A stretch of DNA of 33,525 bases from Comamonadaceae bacterium (GCA_027486555.1 JAIXOX010000049.1:1-33525), one strand, 5' to 3'; positions 23,616 to 32,303 are shown, numbered from the stretch's first letter. The notes: a model not told the origin generated them from the sequence alone. Numbers and translations are program-made.

Positions 23616-23820
23616 GGTCTTTTCAAAAAAATAAAGCCAGATGAATATTTTGAACTGTATCGACTTGTCCCGCAGTCTCTCACTGTAAAGGCCTTGTGTT
23701 CAAACCCAACTCGACTACAAAACTTGAGCTTTATGAAAATAGAACCTCAAAAAGTGACAGAAGTCAAATAAATTGATTCTTTATTTCGCTAAAATTGTTT
23801 TTTAGTTCCATTCAATACTT

Positions 23821-24216
23821 ATGAGCCCTCCTACCCTCATTGAAGTCGTTGACGATGACGAAGACGTGCGCCGCATGCTGGTGATGGTTTTGGAGTCGCA
23901 CGGCTTCAAGGTCAGACCCCATGACGGGGGCGCGTCGTATTTGAAATCCCCTCGAGCGAGCACCCCACGCGTGATGCTGCTCGATGTGCGCATGCCTCAA
24001 ATGTCGGGCATTGAATTGCAAATTCGCCTGAAGGAAATGGGCGATGACATCCCCGTGATTTTCATGAGCGGGGAAAGTCTTCCCCATGAAACACAGGCCG
24101 TACATCGCTCGAACGCCATAGGCTTCTTGTTCAAGCCGTTTCACACCGCTCAGCTGCTGCAAGCCATTGAGGCGGGCCTCCAGGCGCAAACTCAGGCCAG
24201 CAACATGCCGACCTGA
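23821..24216 (+). CDS. Receiver-only response regulator (no output domain)
   Basis: A single CheY-like receiver domain of 131 residues. The acidic pocket VVDDDED (about 9-15), the phospho-acceptor Asp 55 in LLDVRMP, Ser 83 in FMSGES and Lys 105 in FLFKPF are all in place. The LLDVRMPQMSGIELQ and IFMSGE pattern is of the FixJ/NtrC-like receiver group. There is no DNA-binding domain and no histidine kinase in the window. It starts 205 bases from divergent msrP; partner and target are unknown. No clear ribosome binding site precedes the ATG. It ends 18 bases before the convergent ccsB end. Confidence 0.88.
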   Translation: MSPPTLIEVVDDDEDVRRMLVMVLESHGFKVRPHDGGASYLKSPRASTPRVMLLDVRMPQMSGIELQIRLKEMGDDIPVIFMSGESLPHETQAVHRSNAIGFLFKPFHTAQLLQAIEAGLQAQTQASNMPT

Positions 24217-24234
24217 ATCGAGCTGGCACTGGCG

Positions 24235-25545
24235 TCAGAGGGTGCCGTAGCTGTGCAACCCGCTCAGGAACATGTTGACGCCTAAAAAGGCAAACGTGGT
24301 GATGCCCAAACCGACCAAGGCCCACCAAGCGGCCACCGTGCCGCGCAAACCCTTCATGAGCCGCATGTGCAGCCAGGCGGCGTAGTTCAACCAAACGATC
24401 AAGGCCCAGGTTTCTTTCGGGTCCCAGCTCCAGTAGCCACCCCAGGCCTCGGCCGCCCACAAAGCACCCAGGACAGTGGCGATGGTGAAGAAGGCAAAGC
24501 CCACAGCGATGGACTTGTACATCACATCGTCGAGGATTTCAAAAGAAGGCAAACGCTCGGCAATGCGCCTGCGGCCCATCAAAATGCCCGCCACAATGAA
24601 GGCGGATATTCCGAAGTAAACCATCCAGTAGCTGCTGGTCTGGTCGTTGGCAGACTGGCGGAACACCACCGGCTCGAAGCACAGCACAATGCCCAACAGC
24701 CACAAGGGTGCCAGCTTGTACCAACGGGTTTCGCTCGCTTGCTGCTTGATCAGGTAGGCAAAGGCCACCATGGCAGCCAAGGCAAAAGTGCCGTAACCAA
24801 TGAAGTTGGCCGGAACGTGGATCTTCATCCACCAGCTCTTGAGGGCGGGCACCAGAGGCTGAATTTCATGCGCCTCACGCACCAGCGTGTACCAGAGCAA
24901 AAAGCCCACCGCCGCACTGACCACCAGCATCACAAACGCACCCAAAGCACGCGTTTTGTACTGAGCTTCGTAGTACAGGTAAAAAGCCGTGGTCATCCAG
25001 CAAAACATGATGAACACTTCATACAAATTGCTCACCGGGATGTGGCCAATGTCAGGGCCCAACTGGTGACTTTCGTACCAGCGCACCAAGGTGCCGATCA
25101 AGGCCAAACCCACCGCCACCCAAGCCATGCGCGAGCCCAAAGACTCCATCGCGTCTGCCTGGCCCCGGATGAAGATGCCCGCCCAATAAAAAACGGTGCT
25201 GATGAACAGCAGCATGCTCATCCAGAGGATGGCCGACTGGCTGGACAGGAAATACTTGAGCAAAAACACCTGCTCGGACCGGGCCAGATCACCCTGATAA
25301 AGGTAAATGGCCAAGAGCGACAGGCCCGTGACCACCAGCATCAAAGTTCGCAGCGGCCGCCAGAACCAAGCCAGCCAAATCACGGCCGGCAAGCTGCAGA
25401 CCAAGATGGCCTGCTCGTACACATCCATCGCGTGCTGATAACGGGTGAAGGCAAACGCCGTGCCCAACAGGGCCAGCAAAGCAAAGCCCCAGTCCAGGGC
25501 AGAGCGCGTCGAAAAATAACCGGGATTCAGAGTGACAGTGGTCAT
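24235..25545 (-). CDS. ccsB: System II cytochrome c biogenesis protein CcsB/CcsA (ResC)
   Basis: Haem-handling membrane protein that, with ResB, delivers and attaches haem to apocytochromes c outside the cytoplasmic membrane. It has 436 residues with about ten membrane helices. The WWD haem motif is WGGYWSWDPKETWALIVWLNY (C-terminal third). Periplasmic histidines of the family are seen in HIPVSNLYE, KIHVPANFIGYG and WLHMRLMKG. The ATG overlaps the resB stop by four bases (ATGA). Gene naming in this family varies (ccsA, ccsB, resC). Confidence 0.95.
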   Translation of the reverse strand: MTTVTLNPGYFSTRSALDWGFALLALLGTAFAFTRYQHAMDVYEQAILVCSLPAVIWLAWFWRPLRTLMLVVTGLSLLAIYLYQGDLARSEQVFLLKYFLSSQSAILWMSMLLFISTVFYWAGIFIRGQADAMESLGSRMAWVAVGLALIGTLVRWYESHQLGPDIGHIPVSNLYEVFIMFCWMTTAFYLYYEAQYKTRALGAFVMLVVSAAVGFLLWYTLVREAHEIQPLVPALKSWWMKIHVPANFIGYGTFALAAMVAFAYLIKQQASETRWYKLAPLWLLGIVLCFEPVVFRQSANDQTSSYWMVYFGISAFIVAGILMGRRRIAERLPSFEILDDVMYKSIAVGFAFFTIATVLGALWAAEAWGGYWSWDPKETWALIVWLNYAAWLHMRLMKGLRGTVAAWWALVGLGITTFAFLGVNMFLSGLHSYGTL

Positions 25546-27683
25546 GATTTTTTCTCAGAACGACCCAACAAACGGGCGGTCAATTGGTCAAATTCGCGGT
25601 CGACATCCATCGTCTTGCGGTTGGATGACAAAGCCATCGTCGCGTGGGAGCCATCGGCTTGAGGTGAGAGCCACACCCACAAACGACGTTCCCGAACATA
25701 CAGCATTGCAAAAATACCGAGGATCAAAAGGGCACAACCGAGGTAAACGATGGACTGGCCGGGGGCCCTGGCCACCTGGAACACGCTGGCTTGCACCTGC
25801 TTGAAATCCTTGAGCAAAAACGTCATGGGTGCAGGGTAAAACGGTGCGTCCGACAGCGCCAGCACCGCCTGTGACATGAAGCCCTGCACCTTCTCGGCGG
25901 GCAGCGGCTTGGCGGCGGCTTGCTCGCGGGCCACTGTGTCCAGCTCCAACAAGGTGCCATTCAAGATGCGCACAAACATGTCGCCAGCGCGCTGGCGCTC
26001 TGCCTCGGGGACATTGGTTTCCAGAAAATCAGCCAAAGCCTGCAAGCCTGCCACTTTCTTGCCATTGACTGCCTCTTGACCCGCAAACAAGCCCAAAGCA
26101 CGCTGTGCCGAATCGGCCAGCTGCTGGGTCAACTCGGGACGCTGCGGGTCCACCGCCTTGCGGGCGTAGCGCTGCACCGCACGCTCGCGCAAGGCGGGCG
26201 TTTCCAGCGCGGCGCGCAATCGGATGAAGCCGGTCAACTCGCCATTTTCATCGGCTGGCGGCCGCAGATAACGGTAGGGCTCACTGGGCAACTCGCGCAT
26301 GCCCAACAGGAACACCGGCACACCGTCACCCGCATCCACGGGCAGCATGTAGTTGTTGTATTCACGGGCTTGACCCGCCGCATCGCGCAGCTTGTAGCTC
26401 ACGCTCGGGCCCACGTTGCGCAGTTCTTTGGTCTGGGTGGTCTTGTGGCCAGCACCCAAGCGTTCATCAATGGCGCTGCGCAAATCCACCTTGCGCACAT
26501 CCACCTTGCGCACATCCACCGCCGTGCCCTCGGAGCCAGCGCCACCGGACATGTTTTCCACGTTGATCACGCGCAGGCCGGTGAACTCCAGGCTCATTTT
26601 TTCGTTGCCATTGGTCAGGTCGGTGCTGCCGCCAATGGTGCCTTCCACCTCAAAGGACTTGGTGGCCGCCGACATGGGCACGGCTTGCAGCTTGACGCTG
26701 GAGCCGCCGTCGTCAAAGCTGGACTGGTAAATGTTGATGCCCTTGAAGCTGGCCGGGTGGTTGACCTCGACACGCGCTTCCTTTTTCTCGCCTGTGGCCT
26801 TGTCGTGGATGATGATGTCGCTGGCAAACAACTTGGGCATGCCCGTCGAGTAGTACTCGACGATGAACTTTTTCAGCTCAATCACAAAAGGCAAGTCCTG
26901 CAGCAAGATGCCGTTGGACTGGTTCAAAATGGCCGTGCCCGACGCGGTGTCTTCAGCCACCAGCAAATTGGCTCGGAACGCCGGGTTGTTCACGGAAAGG
27001 CGGTGCTGCTCGGGCACATCGGCGATCATGCCGCCCCCGTTGTAGATTTCCTTTCCGCCAAACCACATTTGGGTGCGCACCGCCAGGTCGCCATCGAGCA
27101 GGCCCCCCACACACACCAGCACAATGGCCGAGTGGGCTGCGATGTAACCTATTTTGTTGACCGCACCCGCCTTGGCCGCCAGCATCCAGCCCTTGCCTGC
27201 CGGGGTGTCGCGCTCTTGCAGCTTGACCTTCCAGCCTCCCGTGGCCAGCAAGGCCCCCAATCGGTGGGCGGCAGCTTGGGGCAACTCATTGAGAGAACCT
27301 TCGGCCTTGTTGTGAAACGCCTTGAGGCTTTGCTCCCGGATGTTTTCCTTGTAGTTTTTAAGGTCTACCAGAATTTTGGGCGTATTGCGCGCAATGCACA
27401 GGCTGGTGCTGATGACCAAAAAGGCCAGAATCAGCAAAAACCACCAAGCGCTGTAAACCGTGTTGAGCTTGAGCGTGGTGAACACCTCGGCCCAAAAAGG
27501 GCCGAACTGGTTGATGTAGTTGTTGCTGGGTTCGTTTTGTTTGAGTACCGTACCGATCACCGAAGCAATGCAGATGATCGTCAACAAGGAAATGGCAAAG
27601 CGCATGGACGACAGCAACTCGATCAATGCCTGCCCTCGGGGCGAACTGCTCTCGGATTCAGGGCGGGATGCAACAGTCGTCAT
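25542..27683 (-). CDS. resB: System II cytochrome c biogenesis protein ResB (Ccs1)
   Basis: Partner of CcsB in haem transport and cytochrome c synthesis; it holds apocytochrome with a large periplasmic domain. It has 713 residues. Membrane segments lie near 29-47, 80-98, 173-191 and 655-675, with the long periplasmic part between the last two. The first segment region MRFAISLLTIICIASVIGTVLKQN and YNGGG...HRLSVNNPAF are family-like. A tandem 15-base repeat at 26476-26520 encodes VDVRK twice plus VDLRS, lying in the periplasmic loop. Between resB and the upstream cytochrome c4 gene there are two hairpins. resB and ccsB are translationally coupled. Confidence 0.94.
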   Translation of the reverse strand: MTTVASRPESESSSPRGQALIELLSSMRFAISLLTIICIASVIGTVLKQNEPSNNYINQFGPFWAEVFTTLKLNTVYSAWWFLLILAFLVISTSLCIARNTPKILVDLKNYKENIREQSLKAFHNKAEGSLNELPQAAAHRLGALLATGGWKVKLQERDTPAGKGWMLAAKAGAVNKIGYIAAHSAIVLVCVGGLLDGDLAVRTQMWFGGKEIYNGGGMIADVPEQHRLSVNNPAFRANLLVAEDTASGTAILNQSNGILLQDLPFVIELKKFIVEYYSTGMPKLFASDIIIHDKATGEKKEARVEVNHPASFKGINIYQSSFDDGGSSVKLQAVPMSAATKSFEVEGTIGGSTDLTNGNEKMSLEFTGLRVINVENMSGGAGSEGTAVDVRKVDVRKVDLRSAIDERLGAGHKTTQTKELRNVGPSVSYKLRDAAGQAREYNNYMLPVDAGDGVPVFLLGMRELPSEPYRYLRPPADENGELTGFIRLRAALETPALRERAVQRYARKAVDPQRPELTQQLADSAQRALGLFAGQEAVNGKKVAGLQALADFLETNVPEAERQRAGDMFVRILNGTLLELDTVAREQAAAKPLPAEKVQGFMSQAVLALSDAPFYPAPMTFLLKDFKQVQASVFQVARAPGQSIVYLGCALLILGIFAMLYVRERRLWVWLSPQADGSHATMALSSNRKTMDVDREFDQLTARLLGRSEKKS
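26476..26520 (-). repeat. In-frame 15-base tandem repeat (three units) inside resB
   Basis: Two identical units TTGCGCACATCCACC (26491-26505 and 26506-26520) and one variant CTGCGCAAATCCACC (26476-26490), read on the plus strand. On the coding strand they give VDVRK-VDVRK-VDLRS. The length is a multiple of three, so the frame is kept. It looks like recent slippage duplication in the periplasmic loop. Confidence 0.9.
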
Positions 27684-27704
27684 GAGGTGTTCAAAAAAGA
27701 ATCA

Positions 27705-27765
27705 GACAAAGAAAAGGCGGGGCATGGCCCGCCAGAAACAATCAAGGCCGGGAAAACCGGCCTTG
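27705..27765 (-). terminator. Two hairpins after the cytochrome c4 gene; the second followed by a T-rich run
   Basis: Read on the minus strand, the first hairpin is CAAGGCCGG...CCGGCCTTG (27743-27765, 9-bp stem, 5-base loop). The second is GGCGGG...CCCGCC (27716-27733), followed by TTTTCTTTG (27707-27715), an intrinsic-terminator layout. They lie after the cytochrome c4 stop (27882) and only 22-82 bases before resB, so resB either depends on readthrough or has a promoter not recognised here. Confidence 0.6.
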
Positions 27766-27881
27766 GATCAAGTTCATGTCAACCGGGAATGAATTGTGCC
27801 GCAGGGGCATGGACCCAGACCTCAATTCCCCTGAAACCAGCAGGACAAGTCCAACACACCCAGCAGCAGGCCCGCCTGATT

Positions 27882-28514
27882 TCAGCGCAAACCAGCGATG
27901 TAATCCGACACCGCCTTGATTTCGCGGTCATTCATTTTGGCGGCAACCTGTGTCATTTGCAGATTGTTCTTGCGCACGCCTTCACGGAACATCACCAATT
28001 GGCCAGAGGTGTAGTCGGCGTGCTGACCCGCCAGCCGAGGGTACTGCGAAGGCATGCCCGCACCGTTGGGTGAATGGCAGCTCGCGCAAGCGGCGATTTG
28101 ACGGTCAGGGATGCCACCGCGGTAAATGCGCTCGCCCCAGGCCACAGTCTCTTTGGCGTTGGCAAACCCAGGTTTGGCTTGCTGTGAGGCCAGCCAAAAA
28201 GCGATGTTGCGCATGTCTTCAGGACTCAGAGCTGCGACCATGCCGCTCATCACGGCGTTGGCTCGTTTGCCCGATTTGTACTCTTGCAGTTGCTTGAGTA
28301 AATACTCTGGGTGTTGCTGAGCCAACTTGGGGTTGGCTGGCGTGCTGGAGTTGCCGTCTGCCGCATGGCAAGCCACACAAGCTTGGCTGAAAATGGCTTC
28401 GCCTTTGGCCAGATCAGGTTTGGCCACTTGCGGCGCAGGGCCAGCAGCCAACACAGAACCGGCCACCAGAGTGGCTGAGAGGGCGGTGATCAAGAGAGAG
28501 GAAATCGACTTCAT
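27882..28514 (-). CDS. Dihaem cytochrome c4
   Basis: Periplasmic dihaem c-type cytochrome that carries electrons to terminal oxidases. It has 210 residues from ATG 28514; an upstream in-frame start would put extra residues before the signal peptide. Signal peptide about 1-24 (MKSISSLLITALSATLVAGS...). Two haem sites, CVACH (46-50) and CASCH (143-147), and likely Met ligands in NAVMSGM (89) and NNLQMTQ (187). The two halves are repeats of one class I cytochrome domain. It precedes resB-ccsB in the same direction, fitting a role as client of that haem-attachment system. It is divergent from engB. Confidence 0.95.
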   Translation of the reverse strand: MKSISSLLITALSATLVAGSVLAAGPAPQVAKPDLAKGEAIFSQACVACHAADGNSSTPANPKLAQQHPEYLLKQLQEYKSGKRANAVMSGMVAALSPEDMRNIAFWLASQQAKPGFANAKETVAWGERIYRGGIPDRQIAACASCHSPNGAGMPSQYPRLAGQHADYTSGQLVMFREGVRKNNLQMTQVAAKMNDREIKAVSDYIAGLR

Positions 28515-28529
28515 GGCGTGATCCAAGAG

Positions 28530-28557
28530 TTGGCGCAAAACTCACGGATTCTACAAT
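28530..28557 (+). promoter_or_regulatory. Sigma70-type promoter for engB
   Basis: -35 TTGGCG (28530-28535), 16-base spacer, -10 TACAAT (28552-28557). The engB ATG lies 44 bases downstream of the -10. It overlaps the upstream region of the divergent cytochrome c4 gene. Confidence 0.5.
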
Positions 28558-28601
28558 GAGGTCTGCGTCAGTTTCCTGGCGACCCGAGGTATCCCTGATT
28601 T

Positions 28602-29420
28602 ATGAGCTCACGCCCCCACGTTCGCGCCCCCGCCAGCCCCAAAGCCAAGCGATCGGTCGCCCAGACTGCCACCCCGACAGCCGTCACGGCCAGCTCTTTT
28701 GCAGCGTCCACAAATGCTCCTTCGGCTCCCGCAGCCAACCTGGTCACACCCATGGGCTGGATGCACACCGCGCGGTTCCTGACCACCGCCGCGCAGCTGC
28801 ACCACCTGCCCGCCATGGACACCCCCGAAATTGCTTTTGTGGGCCGCTCCAACGCCGGCAAGAGCACCTGCATCAACACCTTGACGCAAAAAAAACAGCT
28901 GGCCTTTGCCTCGAAAAAACCCGGTCGCACCCAGCACATCAACCTGTTTGCACTGGGCAAACAAGGCATCACCGACACAGTGCTGGCCGACCTGCCCGGT
29001 TACGGCTACGCCGCCGTGGCCAAGATGGACAAGCTGCGCTGGCAGCAAGTCATGGCCAACTACCTGGTCAGCCGCGAAAACCTCAAAGGCATTGTCATGA
29101 TGTGCGACCCGCGCCACGGGCTGACCGAACTCGATGACATCCTGCTCGAAGTGATCCGCCCCCGTGTCGAAGAGGGCTTGAAGTTTTTGATCATCCTGAC
29201 CAAAGCCGACAAACTGACCCGCGCCGAGCAAGCCAAGGCCCTGTCGATCGCGCGACTTCAAGCGGGCGGTGGAGAAGTGAAACTCTTTTCTGCCTTGAAA
29301 AAACAAGGCGTGGACGATGTCGCCCAGCTGCTGTGGGACTGGACACACCCTGCACCAGGGGCTGTGGCACCCCCCATGCCTCTTGCCATCGAAGAAGAAC
29401 CCGAAGCCCTGGACGAGTGA
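28602..29420 (+). CDS. engB: Ribosome biogenesis GTPase EngB (YihA/YsxC)
   Basis: Essential GTPase acting in late assembly of the 50S subunit. It has 272 residues; the family is usually about 200-220. G1 is GRSNAGKST (81-89), switch I GRT at 108-110, G3 DLPGYGYA (130-137), G4 TKAD (in ILTKADKL) and G5 SALKK. The first 50 residues are an Ala/Ser/Thr/Pro-rich extension before the family-like MGWMHTARFLTTAAQLHHLP; a second Met at 28752 would remove it. GAGG lies 12 bases before ATG 28602, a loose spacing. The acidic C-terminal tail IEEEPEALDE is also extra. Start uncertain, function secure. Confidence 0.95.
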   Translation: MSSRPHVRAPASPKAKRSVAQTATPTAVTASSFAASTNAPSAPAANLVTPMGWMHTARFLTTAAQLHHLPAMDTPEIAFVGRSNAGKSTCINTLTQKKQLAFASKKPGRTQHINLFALGKQGITDTVLADLPGYGYAAVAKMDKLRWQQVMANYLVSRENLKGIVMMCDPRHGLTELDDILLEVIRPRVEEGLKFLIILTKADKLTRAEQAKALSIARLQAGGGEVKLFSALKKQGVDDVAQLLWDWTHPAPGAVAPPMPLAIEEEPEALDE

Positions 29421-29471
29421 GGCGGCGTCGCAGTCGGCACTGAATCACCGCCCTTTATGGAGTGATCTGCC

Positions 29472-30431
29472 GTGCCCCCCCATTTACAAACCTGGCAGCA
29501 AGACCTGCCCCACGGCATCACACTCAGTTGCCGTGCTTTTGGCGAGCCGGGCCGTCCGGTGTTGCTGTTTTTGCACGGCTTCCCCGAAGGCGCTTGGGTT
29601 TGGGACCCTTTGATGGCGTACTTTGCCCAACCCGAAAACGGGGGCTACCGCTGCGTGGCCCCCAACCTGCGGGGCTATGAACAGTCCAGCACCCCGCAAG
29701 ACGTCAAGGCCTACCGCGCCAAATACCTGGTGCAAGACATCCTGGCCCTGATCACACACGAATGCGGACAAGCCCCCTTGGCAGCGCTGATCGCGCACGA
29801 CTGGGGCGGCGCCGTGGCCTGGAACCTGGCCAACCAACAAGCCGAACGACTGCGCCAGCTGGTCATCATCAACTCACCCCACCCCGGTCCGCTGCTCAAA
29901 GCCTTGCAAGACAACCCAGAGCAGCAAGCGGCCAGTGCTTACATGAATTTTCTGGTGCAGGGCGATGCCGCCGAGCAACTGGCCGCCGGTGATTTTGAAC
30001 GCCTGTTTGGATTCTTGACCGGACAAGACCACAGCCTCCAATCCCTTACCGCCCACCCACCCAACCCGCCCGATCCGTCACACTGGCTCAAGCCAGAGCT
30101 CAGGGAGAAATACCGCTCAGTTTGGCAGCACGGCTTGCAAGGCGGCCTCAACTACTACCGCGCTTCGCCCTTGCGCCCACCCACGGCCACCGACGCCGGG
30201 GCCTCGGACGTGCAGATACCGCCTGAGGCCTTGCGCATCACCATGCCCACCTTGGTGCTGTGGGCACAAAACGATGTGGCCCTGCTGCCCTGCCTGACCG
30301 AGGGTCTGGACGAGCACATTCCCCACTTGCAATTGGTGCCCATCGAAGACGCCACCCACTGGGTGGTGCATGAGCAAACCACCCGCGTGATCCGGGAAAT
30401 TGCGCTCTTTTTAACGCCCACAAGTCAGTAA
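29472..30431 (+). CDS. Alpha/beta hydrolase, epoxide-hydrolase-like
   Basis: Cytoplasmic alpha/beta-hydrolase of 319 residues. HGFPEGAWVWD (35-45, oxyanion HG-x-P motif), nucleophile Asp 110 in AHDWGGAVAW, a cap-domain tyrosine pair in LNYYRAS, and the catalytic His in DATHWVVHEQ. Asp as nucleophile and the HGFPE motif point to soluble epoxide hydrolases; fluoroacetate or haloalkane dehalogenases share the layout. GTG 29472 is chosen as start because GGAG lies nine bases upstream and no ATG is in frame nearby. It follows engB by 51 bases. Its end overlaps the convergent acyltransferase gene by seven bases. Confidence 0.88.
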   Translation: MPPHLQTWQQDLPHGITLSCRAFGEPGRPVLLFLHGFPEGAWVWDPLMAYFAQPENGGYRCVAPNLRGYEQSSTPQDVKAYRAKYLVQDILALITHECGQAPLAALIAHDWGGAVAWNLANQQAERLRQLVIINSPHPGPLLKALQDNPEQQAASAYMNFLVQGDAAEQLAAGDFERLFGFLTGQDHSLQSLTAHPPNPPDPSHWLKPELREKYRSVWQHGLQGGLNYYRASPLRPPTATDAGASDVQIPPEALRITMPTLVLWAQNDVALLPCLTEGLDEHIPHLQLVPIEDATHWVVHEQTTRVIREIALFLTPTSQ

Positions 30432-31288
30432 ACCCCGGGCTCGCCCTCGGGTCGGGTTTTGAACCGCTTGTGCACCCAGTAGTACTGCTCGGGCATGGTG
30501 CGGATAAAGGACTCCAACACCTGGTTCATGCGCTCGGTGTCAGCCTGCAGATCGCTGCTCGGGAAATCCGCCCACAGCGGACCGACCTCGGTGCTGTAGC
30601 CCGATGGCGTCATGCGCGTGACCACCGACAAGACCTGCGCCCGGCCCAAGCGGGCAAAGCGCGACAAAGAAGGCACGGTGGCGGTTTGAATGCCAAAAAA
30701 CGGCACAAACAAGGACTCTTGACGCCCAAAATCCATGTCGGGCAACAAATAAAGTTTGTCACCCTGGCGCAAGCCAGACACGATGGGCTTGACCCCCCCA
30801 TGCCGGAAATACAAAGCCACCGCCCCCGAACGGTTGCGCCCATCGCGCACCCAATCGTCCAACGCCAAAGTGCTTTGGGGCACATAAATGCTCGCCATTC
30901 GCACGCCCCCCAGCATGGTGAGCGCTGTACCGCCCGCATCCAGCCCGACAAAATGCGGCGCCAACATGACCACCGCAGCATCTCCCTGAAGCGGCGACAC
31001 ATCGCCCAGCACCGTCAAGCGCCGACGCAACTGCGCCACCGAGCCATGCCACAACCAAGACCGGTCCAGCAGAGACTGCATCACCCGAACCACATGGTGG
31101 CGCGCCATGCGGGTGCGCACCTCGTCGCTCAAATCGGGAAAACACAGGCGCAAATTGACCTGCACAATGTGCCGTCTTTGGTGTGCCAAGGCATACAGCA
31201 CATGGCCCAAAACCCATCCCAAAGCACGCACCCAAGACAAAGGCAGGGGCGCGAGCAGGCGCATGAAAACCAGCAGCCAATGCGACAT
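30425..31288 (-). CDS. LpxL/HtrB-type lipid A (lauroyl) acyltransferase, second of a pair
   Basis: Inner-membrane acyltransferase adding a secondary acyl chain to lipid A. It has 287 residues from ATG 31288, chosen because AGGAGG lies a few bases upstream and the stop of the previous gene overlaps (TGATG). An N-terminal membrane segment (about 3-35) is followed by VNLRLCFPDLS and the HX4D active site (His 112, Asp 117, in APHFVGLDAGG), then YFRHGGVKPIVSGLRQGDKLYLLPDMDFGRQESLFVPFFG, typical of the family. It is adjacent to a paralogue. Which acyl chain each adds cannot be told. The stop overlaps the hydrolase gene on the other strand. Confidence 0.92.
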   Translation of the reverse strand: MSHWLLVFMRLLAPLPLSWVRALGWVLGHVLYALAHQRRHIVQVNLRLCFPDLSDEVRTRMARHHVVRVMQSLLDRSWLWHGSVAQLRRRLTVLGDVSPLQGDAAVVMLAPHFVGLDAGGTALTMLGGVRMASIYVPQSTLALDDWVRDGRNRSGAVALYFRHGGVKPIVSGLRQGDKLYLLPDMDFGRQESLFVPFFGIQTATVPSLSRFARLGRAQVLSVVTRMTPSGYSTEVGPLWADFPSSDLQADTERMNQVLESFIRTMPEQYYWVHKRFKTRPEGEPGVY

Positions 31289-32118
31289 CAGACCTCCTGG
31301 CGGGGGGCTTTGTAGCGGGCGTACCCCCACAAATACTGCTGAGGGCAGGCCAAAATCATCGCCTCCATGGCCTCATTGATCTGCACCACGGCGGCCTCCA
31401 GATCGTTAGACAAGGCCCGATCCAAGGCTTGTGTGTGCAGGCGATAACCCAGCCCCCAGGGCAAGCGCTCGCCCCAAATCAGCACCACCTTGGCCCCGGT
31501 TTGCAAAGCCAGACGCGCCGCCAAGGTCATGGTGTAAGCGGGTTTGCCAAAAAACGGGGCCCAAATGCCCATGCCCTCAGGCGGCACCTGGTCGGGCAAC
31601 AAGCCCACCGCTTGCCCGGCCCGCAAAGCCTTGATCATTTGGCGCACCCCCGACAAGTTGGTGGGCACCGCTTGCAAACCCGGACGGTTTCTGGCCAAGG
31701 CCATCACCTCGCCCAAGGCCGCTTGCCTGGCCGGACGGTACAGCACCGTCAAAGGCCCGTATTGCGCACCAAATCTCGCGGCCAAAGCCTGGGCCGTGAT
31801 TTCAAAGCAGCCCATGTGAGGTGTGAGAAACAACACCCCTTGCCCCAAGGCGTAGGCATCGGCAGCGGCCTGCGCATCGGCCCAAACCACCGCAGGCGTT
31901 TGGCCCAACCACAAACGCGGCAACTCGGCCGACATGCGCCCGGCCTGGCCCACCGCCCCCATCAGCGTGCGCCAACCCTGGCCCGCCTGTCGGGCATTGG
32001 CCCCCATGCGGCGGCGGTAAGTGGCTGAAAAAAGCCAGGCCAGCCAGCCGCCCGCCACACCCAGGACATGCAAGGACCACAAAGGCCAATGAGAAAAAAA
32101 TCTGAACCAACGAAGCAT
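31288..32118 (-). CDS. LpxL/HtrB-type lipid A acyltransferase, first of a pair
   Basis: Paralogue of the gene downstream, 276 residues from ATG 32118. The active-site motif is HX4E (His 101, Glu 106, in TPHMGCFEI). LYRPARQAALGEVMALARNRPGLQ and GLLPDQVPPEGMGIWAPFFGKPAYTM correspond to the conserved second half of the family. It has a hydrophobic N-terminus (about 11-31). An earlier in-frame start at 32169 would add a Cys/Trp-rich leader without family character. The two genes are translationally coupled. In related Burkholderiales the pair usually faces metK; here a HTH gene occupies that place. Confidence 0.92.
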   Translation of the reverse strand: MLRWFRFFSHWPLWSLHVLGVAGGWLAWLFSATYRRRMGANARQAGQGWRTLMGAVGQAGRMSAELPRLWLGQTPAVVWADAQAAADAYALGQGVLFLTPHMGCFEITAQALAARFGAQYGPLTVLYRPARQAALGEVMALARNRPGLQAVPTNLSGVRQMIKALRAGQAVGLLPDQVPPEGMGIWAPFFGKPAYTMTLAARLALQTGAKVVLIWGERLPWGLGYRLHTQALDRALSNDLEAAVVQINEAMEAMILACPQQYLWGYARYKAPRQEV

Positions 32119-32303
32119 AGAACCCTGATTTTGCCCTGAACTCCAACACCCACAGCACCACCACAACACCAGCCAAGCGCTTACCGGTTTGTGTTGCGGG
32201 CACTACCCGTTCTGAGAAACCCCGAGGCTTCAAGCGCGTTCTACCATGCCATGACCCTCAAAAAGACCAAGACACCCAAGCCTGTCCAAGCGAGCACCGC
32301 ACG

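Noticed and set aside
23580..23771. Small plus-strand frame (63 codons) in the msrP - response regulator gap
   Set aside because: Overlaps the msrP start, no ribosome binding site, composition of an AT-rich promoter region.
24367..25662. A 431-codon plus-strand frame opposite ccsB
   Set aside because: Antisense shadow, His/Gln rich, no start site or family resemblance.
25920..28073. A 717-codon open frame on the plus strand opposite resB and the cytochrome c4 end
   Set aside because: Codon-bias shadow of resB; no recognisable domain, and it runs through the terminator hairpins and the gene gap.
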